57,550 nucleotides of DNA from UBA4055 sp964648295 (GTDB lineage: Bacteria > UBA4055), in assembly GCA_964648295.1 (NCBI GenBank), contig CAZYNH010000014.1:1-57550 (forward strand). The letters run 5' to 3'. Both the position numbers and the translations under genes were made by a program. Position 1 is the stretch's first letter. Every line of letters begins with the position of its first letter. Positions 43,163 to 51,730 of this stretch are shown here, piece by piece. Under the pieces are notes generated by a model, which was given only the letters and a program-made list of their open reading frames with translations, did no database searches and was not told where the DNA came from.

Positions 43163-44968
43163 TTATTTCTTCATATCTGAAAGTTGCTTTTTCAGGAACT
43201 CTATTTGTTCCTGCTGCTCCTGAACGGCTTTTATGAGAACAGGTATAAGCTGGTCGTAATTCATTCCCTTGTACTGGCCTTTTGTGATTATCTTTTCGCC
43301 GGTAATCAGATCTATATCCACATCATCGTTAACAACAGCCTCCGGGATCACTTCCTCGACTTCCTGAGCTATTAGGCCGAGTCTTATTTTATCATCAGCC
43401 GAGATTTCCTTTTTATACCTGTAGCTTACAGGGCGGAGTTTCATAATGTCTTCCAATCCCCTGTTTATAGATTTAACTTCGTCTTTTGTGTCTCTGTCCG
43501 AATATGTGATGTACTCTAAAGCGACCACATCGTCCCAATACTCTCCAGCCACATTATTTCCGAGGTCATACCCAAGCCCGCTTCCACCGAAAGGCACTAT
43601 ATCTCCGTCAAGACCCAGATTCGAAGATCCGAGATCGCCGATCCTCATAGTTCTGACTTTCAGTGTTCCGTTAACCGTCATAATATCCGTTGAAAAATCA
43701 CCGTGTATAAGTGGAGTTGTTGTATTAGAATTGTCAATATAAAGCTTATTCGAACCGGTTTCGTTCTGACCTGCATTATATCCTATAAACACATTTCCGA
43801 CACCGGTAAGGTTCGTTGATCCCGCGCTTGTGCCAATATAAACATTCTGAGATCCAGAAGTAGTCTGATTCCCGGCGGTATTTCCGAGCATAACATTATA
43901 ATCGCCTGTAGAATTTCTTCCGGCACCCCATCCAAGAGTTGTATTTCCGTAACCTGTAGCATTATAGCCTGCATAATATCCGATATGCGTGCTATTTGAG
44001 GTATAATCGCTGTTCTCACCTGCGGCATAACCGACAAAAGTATTGTATTCCCCGGTATTATTATATTTGCCGGAATTCATACCCACAAATGTATTTTTCA
44101 CACCTGTATCGTGCGAAGATCCAGCGCTATAACCCAGAAACGTATTTTCATTGGAGAGTGTTGCGTTACCGGCAAATCTGCCGATAAAAGTATTATATGA
44201 ACCTGTGGTACTATAGATGCCTACGCCCTGACCTACATAGACATTATGGCTACCAGTAGTATTGTATGCCGCTGCGTCAGTTCCTATAAAAAGATTTGAA
44301 TAACCGGTAGTATTAGATTGCCCGGATGTATGCCCTATGAACATATTGTTTCCGCCGGAAGTGTTCTTTTTGCCGCTTCCATGACCGATAAAAAGATTCC
44401 ATTCTCCTGTCGTGTTCGTTTCACCGCTGTTGTTACCCAGAAACATATTCGAATGACCGGTAGTATTATTTAAGCCGCTCTGATTGCCAATCATTATGTT
44501 TGATCCGCCTGAGGTATTTGAACGACCGCTTTCGTTACCTAGAAATATATTATATCTTCCAAATCCGGTGTGATTTGGATCCGTGCTTGGAACATTATTG
44601 ATTCCCGAATTAAGCCCTATAAAAATATTATCAGGGCTGAAATCAGTATATCTACCCGTTCCTGCGCTCATAGTTGCTGATCCCGCATCCACTTCTAGGG
44701 CTTTGTAGAGACCCTTACCTTTTGATGCTGAAGTCGTAACGCTGAAAGACCGTGAGAGCCCTTTTGAACTGCTGATATTAGCCCTGATAGCATCAGAACT
44801 GATCACCATAAGAGTATCGCCCTGGTTCATGACCCTAAGTCCGTCAGTCGAGACATCGAGCACTTTATTGTTCGATGCGTCCTTTACCTCGAAAAGCGTT
44901 TCCGCGGAAAGTACTCCTGTTAGAATCACAATGAATAAAATGTAGTACTTGAATACGCCTGCTTCCAT
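43163..44968 (-). CDS. Fibre gene 1 (promoter-proximal): 17-residue-repeat stalk, S74 C-cap
   Basis: 601 residues. ATG at 44968 follows GGGAGGAGG; the open frame extends 7 codons through that site. Signal peptide (about 1-22, ending LSA), N-module, then 17 stalk units, closing 'ETGSNKLYIDNSNTTTPLIHGDF'. The S74 domain starts 'YSDRDTKDEVKSINRGLEDIM' and has 'RLGLIAQEVEEVIPEAVVNDDVDIDLITGE' and 'NYDQLIPVLIKAVQEQQ'. The Ser-Asp is kept but the Arg position is shifted, so cleavage is uncertain. As the first gene of the array it is under the CRP-like promoter at 45010-45051. Confidence 0.86.
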   Translation of the reverse strand: MEAGVFKYYILFIVILTGVLSAETLFEVKDASNNKVLDVSTDGLRVMNQGDTLMVISSDAIRANISSSKGLSRSFSVTTSASKGKGLYKALEVDAGSATMSAGTGRYTDFSPDNIFIGLNSGINNVPSTDPNHTGFGRYNIFLGNESGRSNTSGGSNIMIGNQSGLNNTTGHSNMFLGNNSGETNTTGEWNLFIGHGSGKKNTSGGNNMFIGHTSGQSNTTGYSNLFIGTDAAAYNTTGSHNVYVGQGVGIYSTTGSYNTFIGRFAGNATLSNENTFLGYSAGSSHDTGVKNTFVGMNSGKYNNTGEYNTFVGYAAGENSDYTSNSTHIGYYAGYNATGYGNTTLGWGAGRNSTGDYNVMLGNTAGNQTTSGSQNVYIGTSAGSTNLTGVGNVFIGYNAGQNETGSNKLYIDNSNTTTPLIHGDFSTDIMTVNGTLKVRTMRIGDLGSSNLGLDGDIVPFGGSGLGYDLGNNVAGEYWDDVVALEYITYSDRDTKDEVKSINRGLEDIMKLRPVSYRYKKEISADDKIRLGLIAQEVEEVIPEAVVNDDVDIDLITGEKIITKGQYKGMNYDQLIPVLIKAVQEQQEQIEFLKKQLSDMKK

Positions 44969-45009
44969 AGCCTCCTCCCATAACTTCAAATTAAAACAAC
45001 CCGACAGTC

Positions 45010-45051
45010 AATATAATAATTAAATTAAACAAAAGTGTGATTTGTACCACT
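45010..45051 (-). promoter_or_regulatory. CRP-like site and -10 box for the fibre array (class II geometry)
   Basis: On the plus strand 45036-45051 reads TGTGA-N6-CCACT, 8 of 10 conserved CRP bases (15 of 22 against the extended consensus). Downstream on the minus strand is a -10 box TATATT (45015..45010). At the expected -35 position lies only ACACTT, inside the CRP-like site. With +1 at 45002 (a G) the site centre is at -41.5, the class II activator position. A leader of about 34 nt follows to the ATG at 44968. Confidence 0.5.
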
Positions 45052-48000
45052 ATTTTGAATTAATTTCATCAAATATTTGCATCCCCCTGTTAACATATTC
45101 AGTAAATTTAATTTCTTGTGCCGTCTGAAGTCCTATTTCAACATATTTTTTTGATAACTCAATCTTTTTTTGATGAGAATACAGATCCGCCAATTCTATC
45201 ATTCCCTCTGCATAAATATGCCTGTATCCGTAATTCTCGGCAATCTTTATTCCGTTCAAATAACTTTGTTCTGCTTTATCATATTCAATTTTCAACTTAT
45301 AAACATGACCTAGATTTACAGAGGCCTCTGCCTCAGTGTTGTGGTCTGAGATTTCACGGCTGAGATGAATACTTTTCTTGTGAAAAATTACGGCTTTTTT
45401 ATAATTTTTAAGGTCTTTGTACAAAAATCCCATATTGTTAAGTATATGAGTCATATCAGCTTTCCTGCCCAATTCCTCACTTAATTTGAGTCTCATGAGA
45501 TAATATTCTCTTGCTTTATTAAGATCACCGGTCATGTGATATACCACTCCAATATTCCCAAGTGCTGTTGCCTTCTCGATCTTGAGGTTTAATCTTTCAG
45601 TTATTTCTAGTTGTTTATTGTAACATTCCAGAGCTTTATGCATATCTCCGCTGTAATCATATACTATTCCCATATCCCCGTAAATTTTAGCTTTTATTTT
45701 ATTCTTCTGTTTTTCATTCTCTATCAACCCCGCCTGTTCAAGACCAAAGTTCAAATATTCTGAAGCTTTTTTCATATCCCCGACCATCATGTGATTTTTG
45801 CCTAAACTGATATATGAAGTGGCTGCAAAATAATATAATCCCAGCTTTTTCTGTATCTTAATCGCGGCGTTCAGATCAGAATTTGATTTTTTGAATTCTC
45901 CTTTGTTTGCATATATCTGGCTCCTGTTTATTAAAGAGTGTGAAATGTAATATCCGTCTCCTAAATTTGTTGAAAGTTTATACATGATTTCCATTATTAC
46001 ACTACTCAACTTAATGTTCTGACTGAAAGCATAATAACAGTGAAACCTTTCTATGTTCAGGTCAATAAAGTACTTGACCTGCTTTTTATCCAGACTGTGA
46101 TATTTATCTACCCATTTGTCCTCGGTAATACCGTTCTTTACAGAAATGAGACAAGCAGCTCTATCGAAATGGTACAAAGCCTGATCGTTGAGATAATTCT
46201 CTTTTGCCTGATAACCTGCCTTTTCGTGATAATAAAGTGCTTTTTCAGTGTTCTCTGCTTTTTCAAAGTGATATGCGAGTATGGAATAATAATTCTCAAT
46301 ATTAGCTTTATGCATGTATTCTACAGCCTTTCCAATCTCACCGTGCAGTTCTCTGAGAACTTTCTTAAGCTGAATATTATACACCACATCTCTGATCACA
46401 CCGTATTTGAAAAGATAACTCATCTCGGAGAACAGAATGAATATATCCTCTTTTTCAAGTTCGGACAAATAAGCGGAAATATTGCTGTAAGTGTTCCTGA
46501 AAAGATAGCTTATAAGGTCAACTGCTATCTCATTACCTATACAGGAAGCTGTTTTGATAATTTCTTTTAGATCGGTATTGAGTTTGTCTATTCTCGCAAG
46601 TATTATCTGATTTATGCCTGAAGGAAGGTCAGAGACATTCGTTATCCTGTTTTTCTTGTCCAGCAGATGATTTTCCTTTATATAGAAAATCAATTGTTCA
46701 AGAAACAGAGGGTTGAGTTTACTTTTTTCCTCGAGTACTGAAAGCGTCTCTTTTGGAACTGCATTTATTGCAAATCTTTCTTTCACAAGATCCTTAAACT
46801 CCGGTCTGGTAAGGTTCTTAAGCCTTATCCTTCTCTGTTTTGTAAACCCGTGATCATAAACATCCCCGTTGTCCTTCAGCCTGCAGTTGAATAATATTGC
46901 GAAAGAGCTTCTTTTAAGCGAAACATAAATTCTCTGAAACAGCTTAAGAGAATCCATGTCTATAGAACTTCCGTTGTCTATCTCGAATATAAGCGATGAT
47001 TTTTCAGTAAATATTTTGAAAAAATCGATCAGCGCAAGCACGATCGAATTCTGCCTTTCGTTAGGTTCCTCTGTAAGAACAGTTGCGTCGTTTATATCCA
47101 ACTTTAGAAAATATGCCAGATAATCCCTCTTGCCCGCGAGACTCTCCCTGTGCCCCTTGCTTATAATACGGTCAAGCATTCCTTTGAATTTACGATTGAA
47201 TTTCTCTGTATTCTTTTCAACGGAGTCCTCCTCAAAATCAAAATATCTGTTGAAGAAATACCTGAACGGATTATATGGCTCTCTGATTATATCGTCACAA
47301 ACAAAATAAAACCATTTTGTATCACCTGCGTATTTTTCATTCTCGTATTCGCGTCTCATCTGGTTCGTAAATCTGGACTTGCCTATACCGGCCTCACCGT
47401 CAACATAAATTATTCCGCAGTTCCTGCTTCTTTCCATAGGTTCAAGGTATTTGCGCAATTTTGCGGTCTCTTTTATCCTTCCAAAAAAACTTCCTTTGAA
47501 AAAAATGTCCTTTATCTCGGTCTTCCCTTTGAGTACATAGGTAGGTATCAGGCCTTCTCTTCCCTTGTATTGAATATCACCCAGGAGATCCGTTACAAAA
47601 TGTTCATTTGAACTGAGTTCTTTATCAACAAGCACCTGACCCCATTCCGCCTTCATCATGAACCGGGCGCTCTGATTCACCGTGTTCCCGAGACATGTGA
47701 ACTCGTTCCTGAGCTCTGACCCGTTAAACCCGCAGTAAACCACACCTTTTGCCAGACCCGCCCGGATTGAGATACTGTCTGCCCATGTCATAAGTCCGGA
47801 AATAAAACTCAGGGCTCTGAAAGAATTGTTCTCGAATGATATCGGTGCGCCGTAGAACAGAAGAATATTCCCGCCCTTGTCGCCAAAATCGAGTACCGGA
47901 TGGGAAGCGCCGTAGCTTTCTTTGAGCTCATAGATCTTCTGCATTAACCGTTCAAGTACACCATCCCCTTCAAAAGAGATGAATACTGATATAACATCTC

Positions 48001-48721
48001 TGAACTCACCTACAGGAAAGTCGGCTTCATACCTTCCTGTCATAGTATATAAGAGTTCTTTATCGTACACCACAGGCTTATAAGATCTGACTGAAGCACT
48101 AAATTTGTCTGCCTTAACTATTTTAAAAAACTTTGCACCATACATTTCTGATAATTTTCTTTGAGGTATTACATCTTCGATGTAACTGAAAGCCGACTCA
48201 GAAGCCCAGATATCGCCTTTTTCGGCATTGTGCTCGGCCATCGCGCACAAATCCACCGCACTCCCGCTAAAATAATAAGTCTTTTCTTTATCACCGCCAA
48301 CTACACCGCATACGCATTCACCGAAACCTATACCCACTTTCACACCGAATTCGAAATCGCCGAATTTTGACCTGAATATTTTGTTTTCTCTGAAAAATCT
48401 GTTAGTGATCATAGCCGCATTCAGCACATTGATCGCTGTCTGTCTTAGATCTTTCCCGGGTTCAAAGAGAGCAGTAAAAGCATCTCCCGCATATTTCGTA
48501 ACATAACCGCCATGTTCGTATACAGCTTTTACTGTAGTATCGAACAGATAGCGTAAAATATCAGATAGAACTTCAGCACCCTCCTGACCATGCTTCATGA
48601 GAGCCTCAGTGGTTTTTGTGAATCCTGATATATCAACGAACATCGAGAAGCAAACAAACCTGTCTTTAAAATTTTTGTTTTTCAGGTTATTCAAAATTCT
48701 TTCAGGTACAAGATTTCTCAT
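45050..48721 (-). CDS. Second soluble-adenylyl-cyclase-like protein: cyclase pair, ATPase, TPRs
   Basis: 1223 residues, same architecture as the gene at 12479 but clearly diverged. C1 has both metal Asp residues (D30 in FVDISGF, D80 in KYAGDAF). C2 has lost them ('VFISFEGDG') but keeps 'CLGNTVNQSARFM'. The ATPase has Walker A GEAGIGKS and 'KLNPLFLEQLIFYI'. About ten TPR units follow, some very regular ('ATALGNIGVVYHMTGDLNKAREYYLMRLKL'). Its stop codon is within the CRP-like site of the fibre array just downstream. The upstream partner gene (48740) is 18 nt away. TGGAGA precedes the ATG. cAMP synthesis likely; substrate untested. Confidence 0.85.
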   Translation of the reverse strand: MRNLVPERILNNLKNKNFKDRFVCFSMFVDISGFTKTTEALMKHGQEGAEVLSDILRYLFDTTVKAVYEHGGYVTKYAGDAFTALFEPGKDLRQTAINVLNAAMITNRFFRENKIFRSKFGDFEFGVKVGIGFGECVCGVVGGDKEKTYYFSGSAVDLCAMAEHNAEKGDIWASESAFSYIEDVIPQRKLSEMYGAKFFKIVKADKFSASVRSYKPVVYDKELLYTMTGRYEADFPVGEFRDVISVFISFEGDGVLERLMQKIYELKESYGASHPVLDFGDKGGNILLFYGAPISFENNSFRALSFISGLMTWADSISIRAGLAKGVVYCGFNGSELRNEFTCLGNTVNQSARFMMKAEWGQVLVDKELSSNEHFVTDLLGDIQYKGREGLIPTYVLKGKTEIKDIFFKGSFFGRIKETAKLRKYLEPMERSRNCGIIYVDGEAGIGKSRFTNQMRREYENEKYAGDTKWFYFVCDDIIREPYNPFRYFFNRYFDFEEDSVEKNTEKFNRKFKGMLDRIISKGHRESLAGKRDYLAYFLKLDINDATVLTEEPNERQNSIVLALIDFFKIFTEKSSLIFEIDNGSSIDMDSLKLFQRIYVSLKRSSFAILFNCRLKDNGDVYDHGFTKQRRIRLKNLTRPEFKDLVKERFAINAVPKETLSVLEEKSKLNPLFLEQLIFYIKENHLLDKKNRITNVSDLPSGINQIILARIDKLNTDLKEIIKTASCIGNEIAVDLISYLFRNTYSNISAYLSELEKEDIFILFSEMSYLFKYGVIRDVVYNIQLKKVLRELHGEIGKAVEYMHKANIENYYSILAYHFEKAENTEKALYYHEKAGYQAKENYLNDQALYHFDRAACLISVKNGITEDKWVDKYHSLDKKQVKYFIDLNIERFHCYYAFSQNIKLSSVIMEIMYKLSTNLGDGYYISHSLINRSQIYANKGEFKKSNSDLNAAIKIQKKLGLYYFAATSYISLGKNHMMVGDMKKASEYLNFGLEQAGLIENEKQKNKIKAKIYGDMGIVYDYSGDMHKALECYNKQLEITERLNLKIEKATALGNIGVVYHMTGDLNKAREYYLMRLKLSEELGRKADMTHILNNMGFLYKDLKNYKKAVIFHKKSIHLSREISDHNTEAEASVNLGHVYKLKIEYDKAEQSYLNGIKIAENYGYRHIYAEGMIELADLYSHQKKIELSKKYVEIGLQTAQEIKFTEYVNRGMQIFDEINSK

Positions 48722-48739
48722 CGTATCTCCATAATTGGA

Positions 48740-49108
48740 TCAATTGACTACAAATTCAAGCCCCGGAACAAGTTCACTGACGGCAATGATGAATTCACTA
48801 AAATTATCGGGTTTAATATTTGAGCCGTAAGATTTGACCTTTAGATTTCCTATCTCTATATTCACGCTCCAGTTTGTTCCGTCAGAGCTTGATCCGTCAA
48901 TATACTGGCTGTCCCACAACCATATCTTTAATTTGACGGATTTCTTCCAGAATTTATTCCAGTCGACCTCAGATGGCTCGCGGGTTAGTTTCTTAGTTGG
49001 TCTTGTTGCTTCATAAATAAGCTTTTTTTCTCTTAAAACAAGAGAATACGATCTGCCGTAGAATGATGTTAGTGACAATCTGAAAGCCGAAGGTAGACCT
49101 GCGCCCAT
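48740..49108 (-). CDS. Small protein of unknown function in front of the second cyclase
   Basis: 122 residues, no signal peptide and no membrane segment. It reads as a beta-rich domain: 'SLTSFYGRSYSLVLREKKLIYEA', 'KKSVKLKIWLWDSQYIDG', 'GTNWSVNIEIGNLKVKSYGSN', 'FSEFIIAVSELV'. I do not recognise the family. ATG at 49108 is chosen because GGGAAG is upstream and the earlier TTG (49129) is only 7 nt from the predicted transcription start. It is first of a two-gene unit with the cyclase, so a regulatory or sensing role for that enzyme is possible. Confidence 0.7.
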   Translation of the reverse strand: MGAGLPSAFRLSLTSFYGRSYSLVLREKKLIYEATRPTKKLTREPSEVDWNKFWKKSVKLKIWLWDSQYIDGSSSDGTNWSVNIEIGNLKVKSYGSNIKPDNFSEFIIAVSELVPGLEFVVN

Positions 49109-49142
49109 TTTTCTTAACTTCCCGTGCAAGTTACATTATTCT

Positions 49143-49171
49143 AATATATATGTTAATTATCTTATTTACAA
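49143..49171 (-). promoter_or_regulatory. Promoter of the small gene/second cyclase unit
   Basis: TTGTAA (49171..49166), 17-nt spacer, TATATT (49148..49143); predicted start near 49136. It occupies the short AT-rich gap after the MBL-fold gene. Confidence 0.55.
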
Positions 49172-49182
49172 GAACAAAGATT

Positions 49183-49923
49183 TTATCTTTTTACGGAATA
49201 CTTTCCGTTTTTTAAAATAATTTGCGACTTTATTGTAGAGGAATGCTGGTAGTAAATGAAAGACCCTTCCATAACTGCTCTATCAAGGATATCATTCTTC
49301 ACGGTCTGTAAACTGATCCCGTCAAAATCTATCCCTTCAGCGTTCCGATTGTTTAGATGCCATACTGTTGGTATAGTATCCCCTGCAAAAATATGTCCGT
49401 TTCCCGTCCCGTCATCGGCTACTGCGTACTGAAATCCTTCTGTATGGCCCGGAGCGCAAACAATTCTGACATTTTCAGAAACGGAACAGCTATTCTCCAC
49501 AAAAAATACTTCTGCGGTTTCTGCAAGAACAGGCAGGAGTCTTGATAAAGGATGATTCTTAGATGCAAGCACTCTTTTCCATTCAATCGCGCTGATATAA
49601 TGTTTTGCATTGCTGAAAACGGCTGAACCGTCAGAATTTAACATCCCTCCGGCATGATCAAAATGCAGATGAGTATTAATCATTATGTTTACCTGAGAGG
49701 TATCCAGATTCATGTTCTTAAGAGCTTTAAGCAGATTTCTGGGAGTTTCCACTTCATACCTGCTTTTTTCGTACAGATCTAAGCGACCGGGGCCGGCATC
49801 AATTAGAATATTCGTTCCGTTATCAATAATTAGGTAACTATTTACCGCCAGCCTGATGCCTCTGTTCCTACCCTGGACATTTTTTACAAAAATATTACCG
49901 TCATTAATAACAAATACTTGCAT
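49183..49923 (-). CDS. Metallo-beta-lactamase-fold hydrolase
   Basis: 246 residues, no signal peptide. Metal motifs in order: THLHFDHAGG (HxHxDH), 'CAPGHTEGF' (third His), 'FAGDTIP' (bridging Asp), and 'YYQHSS' near the end. The pattern resembles quorum-quenching lactonase/hydroxyacylglutathione-hydrolase-like members, but the substrate cannot be told from sequence. The ATG is 2 nt after the recJ stop codon (TGA-AA-ATG), so it is translated from the recJ mRNA with its ribosome binding site inside recJ. Confidence 0.88.
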   Translation of the reverse strand: MQVFVINDGNIFVKNVQGRNRGIRLAVNSYLIIDNGTNILIDAGPGRLDLYEKSRYEVETPRNLLKALKNMNLDTSQVNIMINTHLHFDHAGGMLNSDGSAVFSNAKHYISAIEWKRVLASKNHPLSRLLPVLAETAEVFFVENSCSVSENVRIVCAPGHTEGFQYAVADDGTGNGHIFAGDTIPTVWHLNNRNAEGIDFDGISLQTVKNDILDRAVMEGSFIYYQHSSTIKSQIILKNGKYSVKR

Positions 49924-49925
49924 TT

Positions 49926-51686
49926 TCAGGCTGTTATATCCTGAAGTTTCAGCTGTATATAAGAATTATTGTTCCAGAGGTTCTCTTCAATATAATAGGC
50001 TATCTTCAGACCTGTTCTGATATTGTTGACCATATCGAATTTGTGAGCCAGATTGAACCCGATCGCGTCGAACACATAATTACCCTGCCTGATTTTGAGT
50101 TTCAAATGGTTCTCTTTTGTTTTCAGCCCGCCATTAGAGAAATTTGTTTTATTACCGACTATTCTTACATCGCCGTGTATCTCAACTCCTTCCGTGGCGA
50201 ATACAGGCTGTTCGTTCGCGGGTCCGTACGGTTCGAACATCTTTAAGATCTCGATTATGCCGTTGTCAATATCCCTGAAATCTATTTTCAGATCGATCTT
50301 TAAAAGCTGGTTAAAATCTTTATCCGGCACGGTGTTTCTGATTATCTCGCTGAATTTCTGTTTGAAAGCCGGGATATTCTGACTGTCTATCTCAAAGCCA
50401 GCCGCATAATCATGTCCCCCGAAATTTTCCTGTTCGAGGAGATTCAGCTTATAACACTCTGTCAGGACATCATAGATGTTTACTCCGGGTATAGATCTGC
50501 ATGAACCCTTTCCCACTCCGTTGTTTACCGAAATAACGACACTTGGTCTGTAGTATTTCTCAACAAGCCTTGATGCAACAATCCCGATAACTCCCACATG
50601 CCAGTTATCATTAGATACCACTATGCTCTTGTCCTTGACAGGGTCGAATCGATCTTCGTGCTCAATTATTCTGATAGCCTCGGAAAGTGTTTCCGTATCA
50701 AATTCGCGCCTTCTTTTATTTTCCGTTTCAAGCTCTTCTACTATAGAAGCCGCTTCATAAGGATCATTGCTTAAAAGGAGCCTCACCGCCCTGTTGGCGT
50801 CCCCCATCCTTCCTACTGCATTGAGCCTTGGCGCCAGTCCGAAGAGTATGTTGCTGACTTTTATCTGTTTTTGAAAAAGATTGAGCTTTTTCAAAAGTGA
50901 TGATATGCCGATATTCTTGCAGTTTTCAAGATATTTCAAACCTTCCGACACTATTTTTCTGTTCTCTCCCGTCAACGGAACTATGTCGGCAGCAGTGCCT
51001 ATTGTTGCAATATCGAGAAACTCAGTTATTATCTTGGCAGACATCTCGTTCTTCAGCAGTATACCTTGGATCAGCTTGAAAGCTACACCTACACCCGCCA
51101 GATGTTTGAAGGGATAAGTGCAGTCAGTTCTCTTGGGATCAATTATCGCATATGCGGCAGGAAGTTCTTTATCAGGTTCGTGATGATCTGTAATGATAAC
51201 ATCAACGCCCAGTGATTTAGCATATTCGACTTCATTCACTGAAGTAATTCCACAGTCAACAGTAATTATGAGGGAAATACCGTTTTCTGCCGCTTCTTTT
51301 ACGCCGGCCTTACTCAAACCGTAGCCCTCAGTCTCCCTGTTAGGTATCACATATTCTGATTTCAGCCCAAGCCACTTCAGGAAAAAAAGATATAACATCG
51401 CAGTCGAGGTTATACCGTCTACATCATAATCTCCCCAGATCTCTACTTTCTCGCGATTGACCAGTGCCTCAGTAATCCTTTCAACGGCCTTATCCATGTC
51501 CTTCAGCAGAAACGGATCATGAAATTCAGCCCTTTCGGGATACAGGAAAAGCTCTATTTCTTCCTTTACAGCCGTCCCTCTGGCTGCAAGAAGCCTGATA
51601 ACGGTACCGGGCAGCCCGGTCTGCGTTTTCAGCTGGTCAATTATGCAGGAATCTATCTCATGCGGGAATTCCCATTTTTTTTCCAC
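49926..51686 (-). CDS. recJ: Single-stranded-DNA-specific exonuclease RecJ
   Basis: 586 residues; 5'-3' ssDNA exonuclease of recombination and mismatch repair. DHH-family motifs: 'WGDYDVDGITST' (about 81), 'ITVDCGIT', 'IITDHHEPD', then 'PFKHLAGVGVAFKL' and the DHHA1 region 'GGHDYAAGFEI'. The start is GTG (51686). An ATG two bases upstream is in another frame that would join only if the A8 run after it had nine bases. AAGG is the only ribosome binding site. A possible own promoter (TTGAGC-N17-TTTAAT, 51734..51706) overlaps the end of the upstream gene. Confidence 0.95.
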   Translation of the reverse strand: MEKKWEFPHEIDSCIIDQLKTQTGLPGTVIRLLAARGTAVKEEIELFLYPERAEFHDPFLLKDMDKAVERITEALVNREKVEIWGDYDVDGITSTAMLYLFFLKWLGLKSEYVIPNRETEGYGLSKAGVKEAAENGISLIITVDCGITSVNEVEYAKSLGVDVIITDHHEPDKELPAAYAIIDPKRTDCTYPFKHLAGVGVAFKLIQGILLKNEMSAKIITEFLDIATIGTAADIVPLTGENRKIVSEGLKYLENCKNIGISSLLKKLNLFQKQIKVSNILFGLAPRLNAVGRMGDANRAVRLLLSNDPYEAASIVEELETENKRRREFDTETLSEAIRIIEHEDRFDPVKDKSIVVSNDNWHVGVIGIVASRLVEKYYRPSVVISVNNGVGKGSCRSIPGVNIYDVLTECYKLNLLEQENFGGHDYAAGFEIDSQNIPAFKQKFSEIIRNTVPDKDFNQLLKIDLKIDFRDIDNGIIEILKMFEPYGPANEQPVFATEGVEIHGDVRIVGNKTNFSNGGLKTKENHLKLKIRQGNYVFDAIGFNLAHKFDMVNNIRTGLKIAYYIEENLWNNNSYIQLKLQDITA

Positions 51687-51730
51687 ATATCGCCTTTATA
51701 TTAACATTAAATAAAAACATGGTAATAAGC

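Larger units (their letters stand above)
27861..44968 (-). repeat. Tandem array of ten paralogous fibre genes
   Basis: Ten head-to-tail genes (10 to 1 from low to high coordinate; gene 1 at 43163-44968 is transcribed first), with gaps of 10, 10, 36, 29, 22, 20, 16, 33 and 36 nt. Each begins with a signal peptide and 'ETLFEVKDxSNNKVLDxS' (EVRDTSNN in one), then 'DGLRxxNxGDTLM', an IRA- or IKA-type stretch, and 'KGLSRSFSxTTSAS'. After that they diverge in stalk type, repeat number and C-terminal cap. No terminator hairpin was seen inside. The whole looks like one transcript of about 17 kb. Confidence 0.85.

Noticed and set aside
27861..44968. Regular DNA periodicity (42 and 51 bp) suggesting a CRISPR array or satellite
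   Set aside because: The periods equal 14 and 17 codons and lie in frame in long coding genes; the units vary in DNA and have no constant repeat with unique spacers.
27861..44968. Prophage tail module
   Set aside because: Each protein has a Sec signal peptide, and no capsid, terminase, tail tube, lysis or integrase gene is present around the array.
51660..51690. Frameshift at the start of recJ (ATG out of frame before A8)
   Set aside because: The GTG start gives the full protein without a correction; a miscounted homopolymer remains possible but is not needed.
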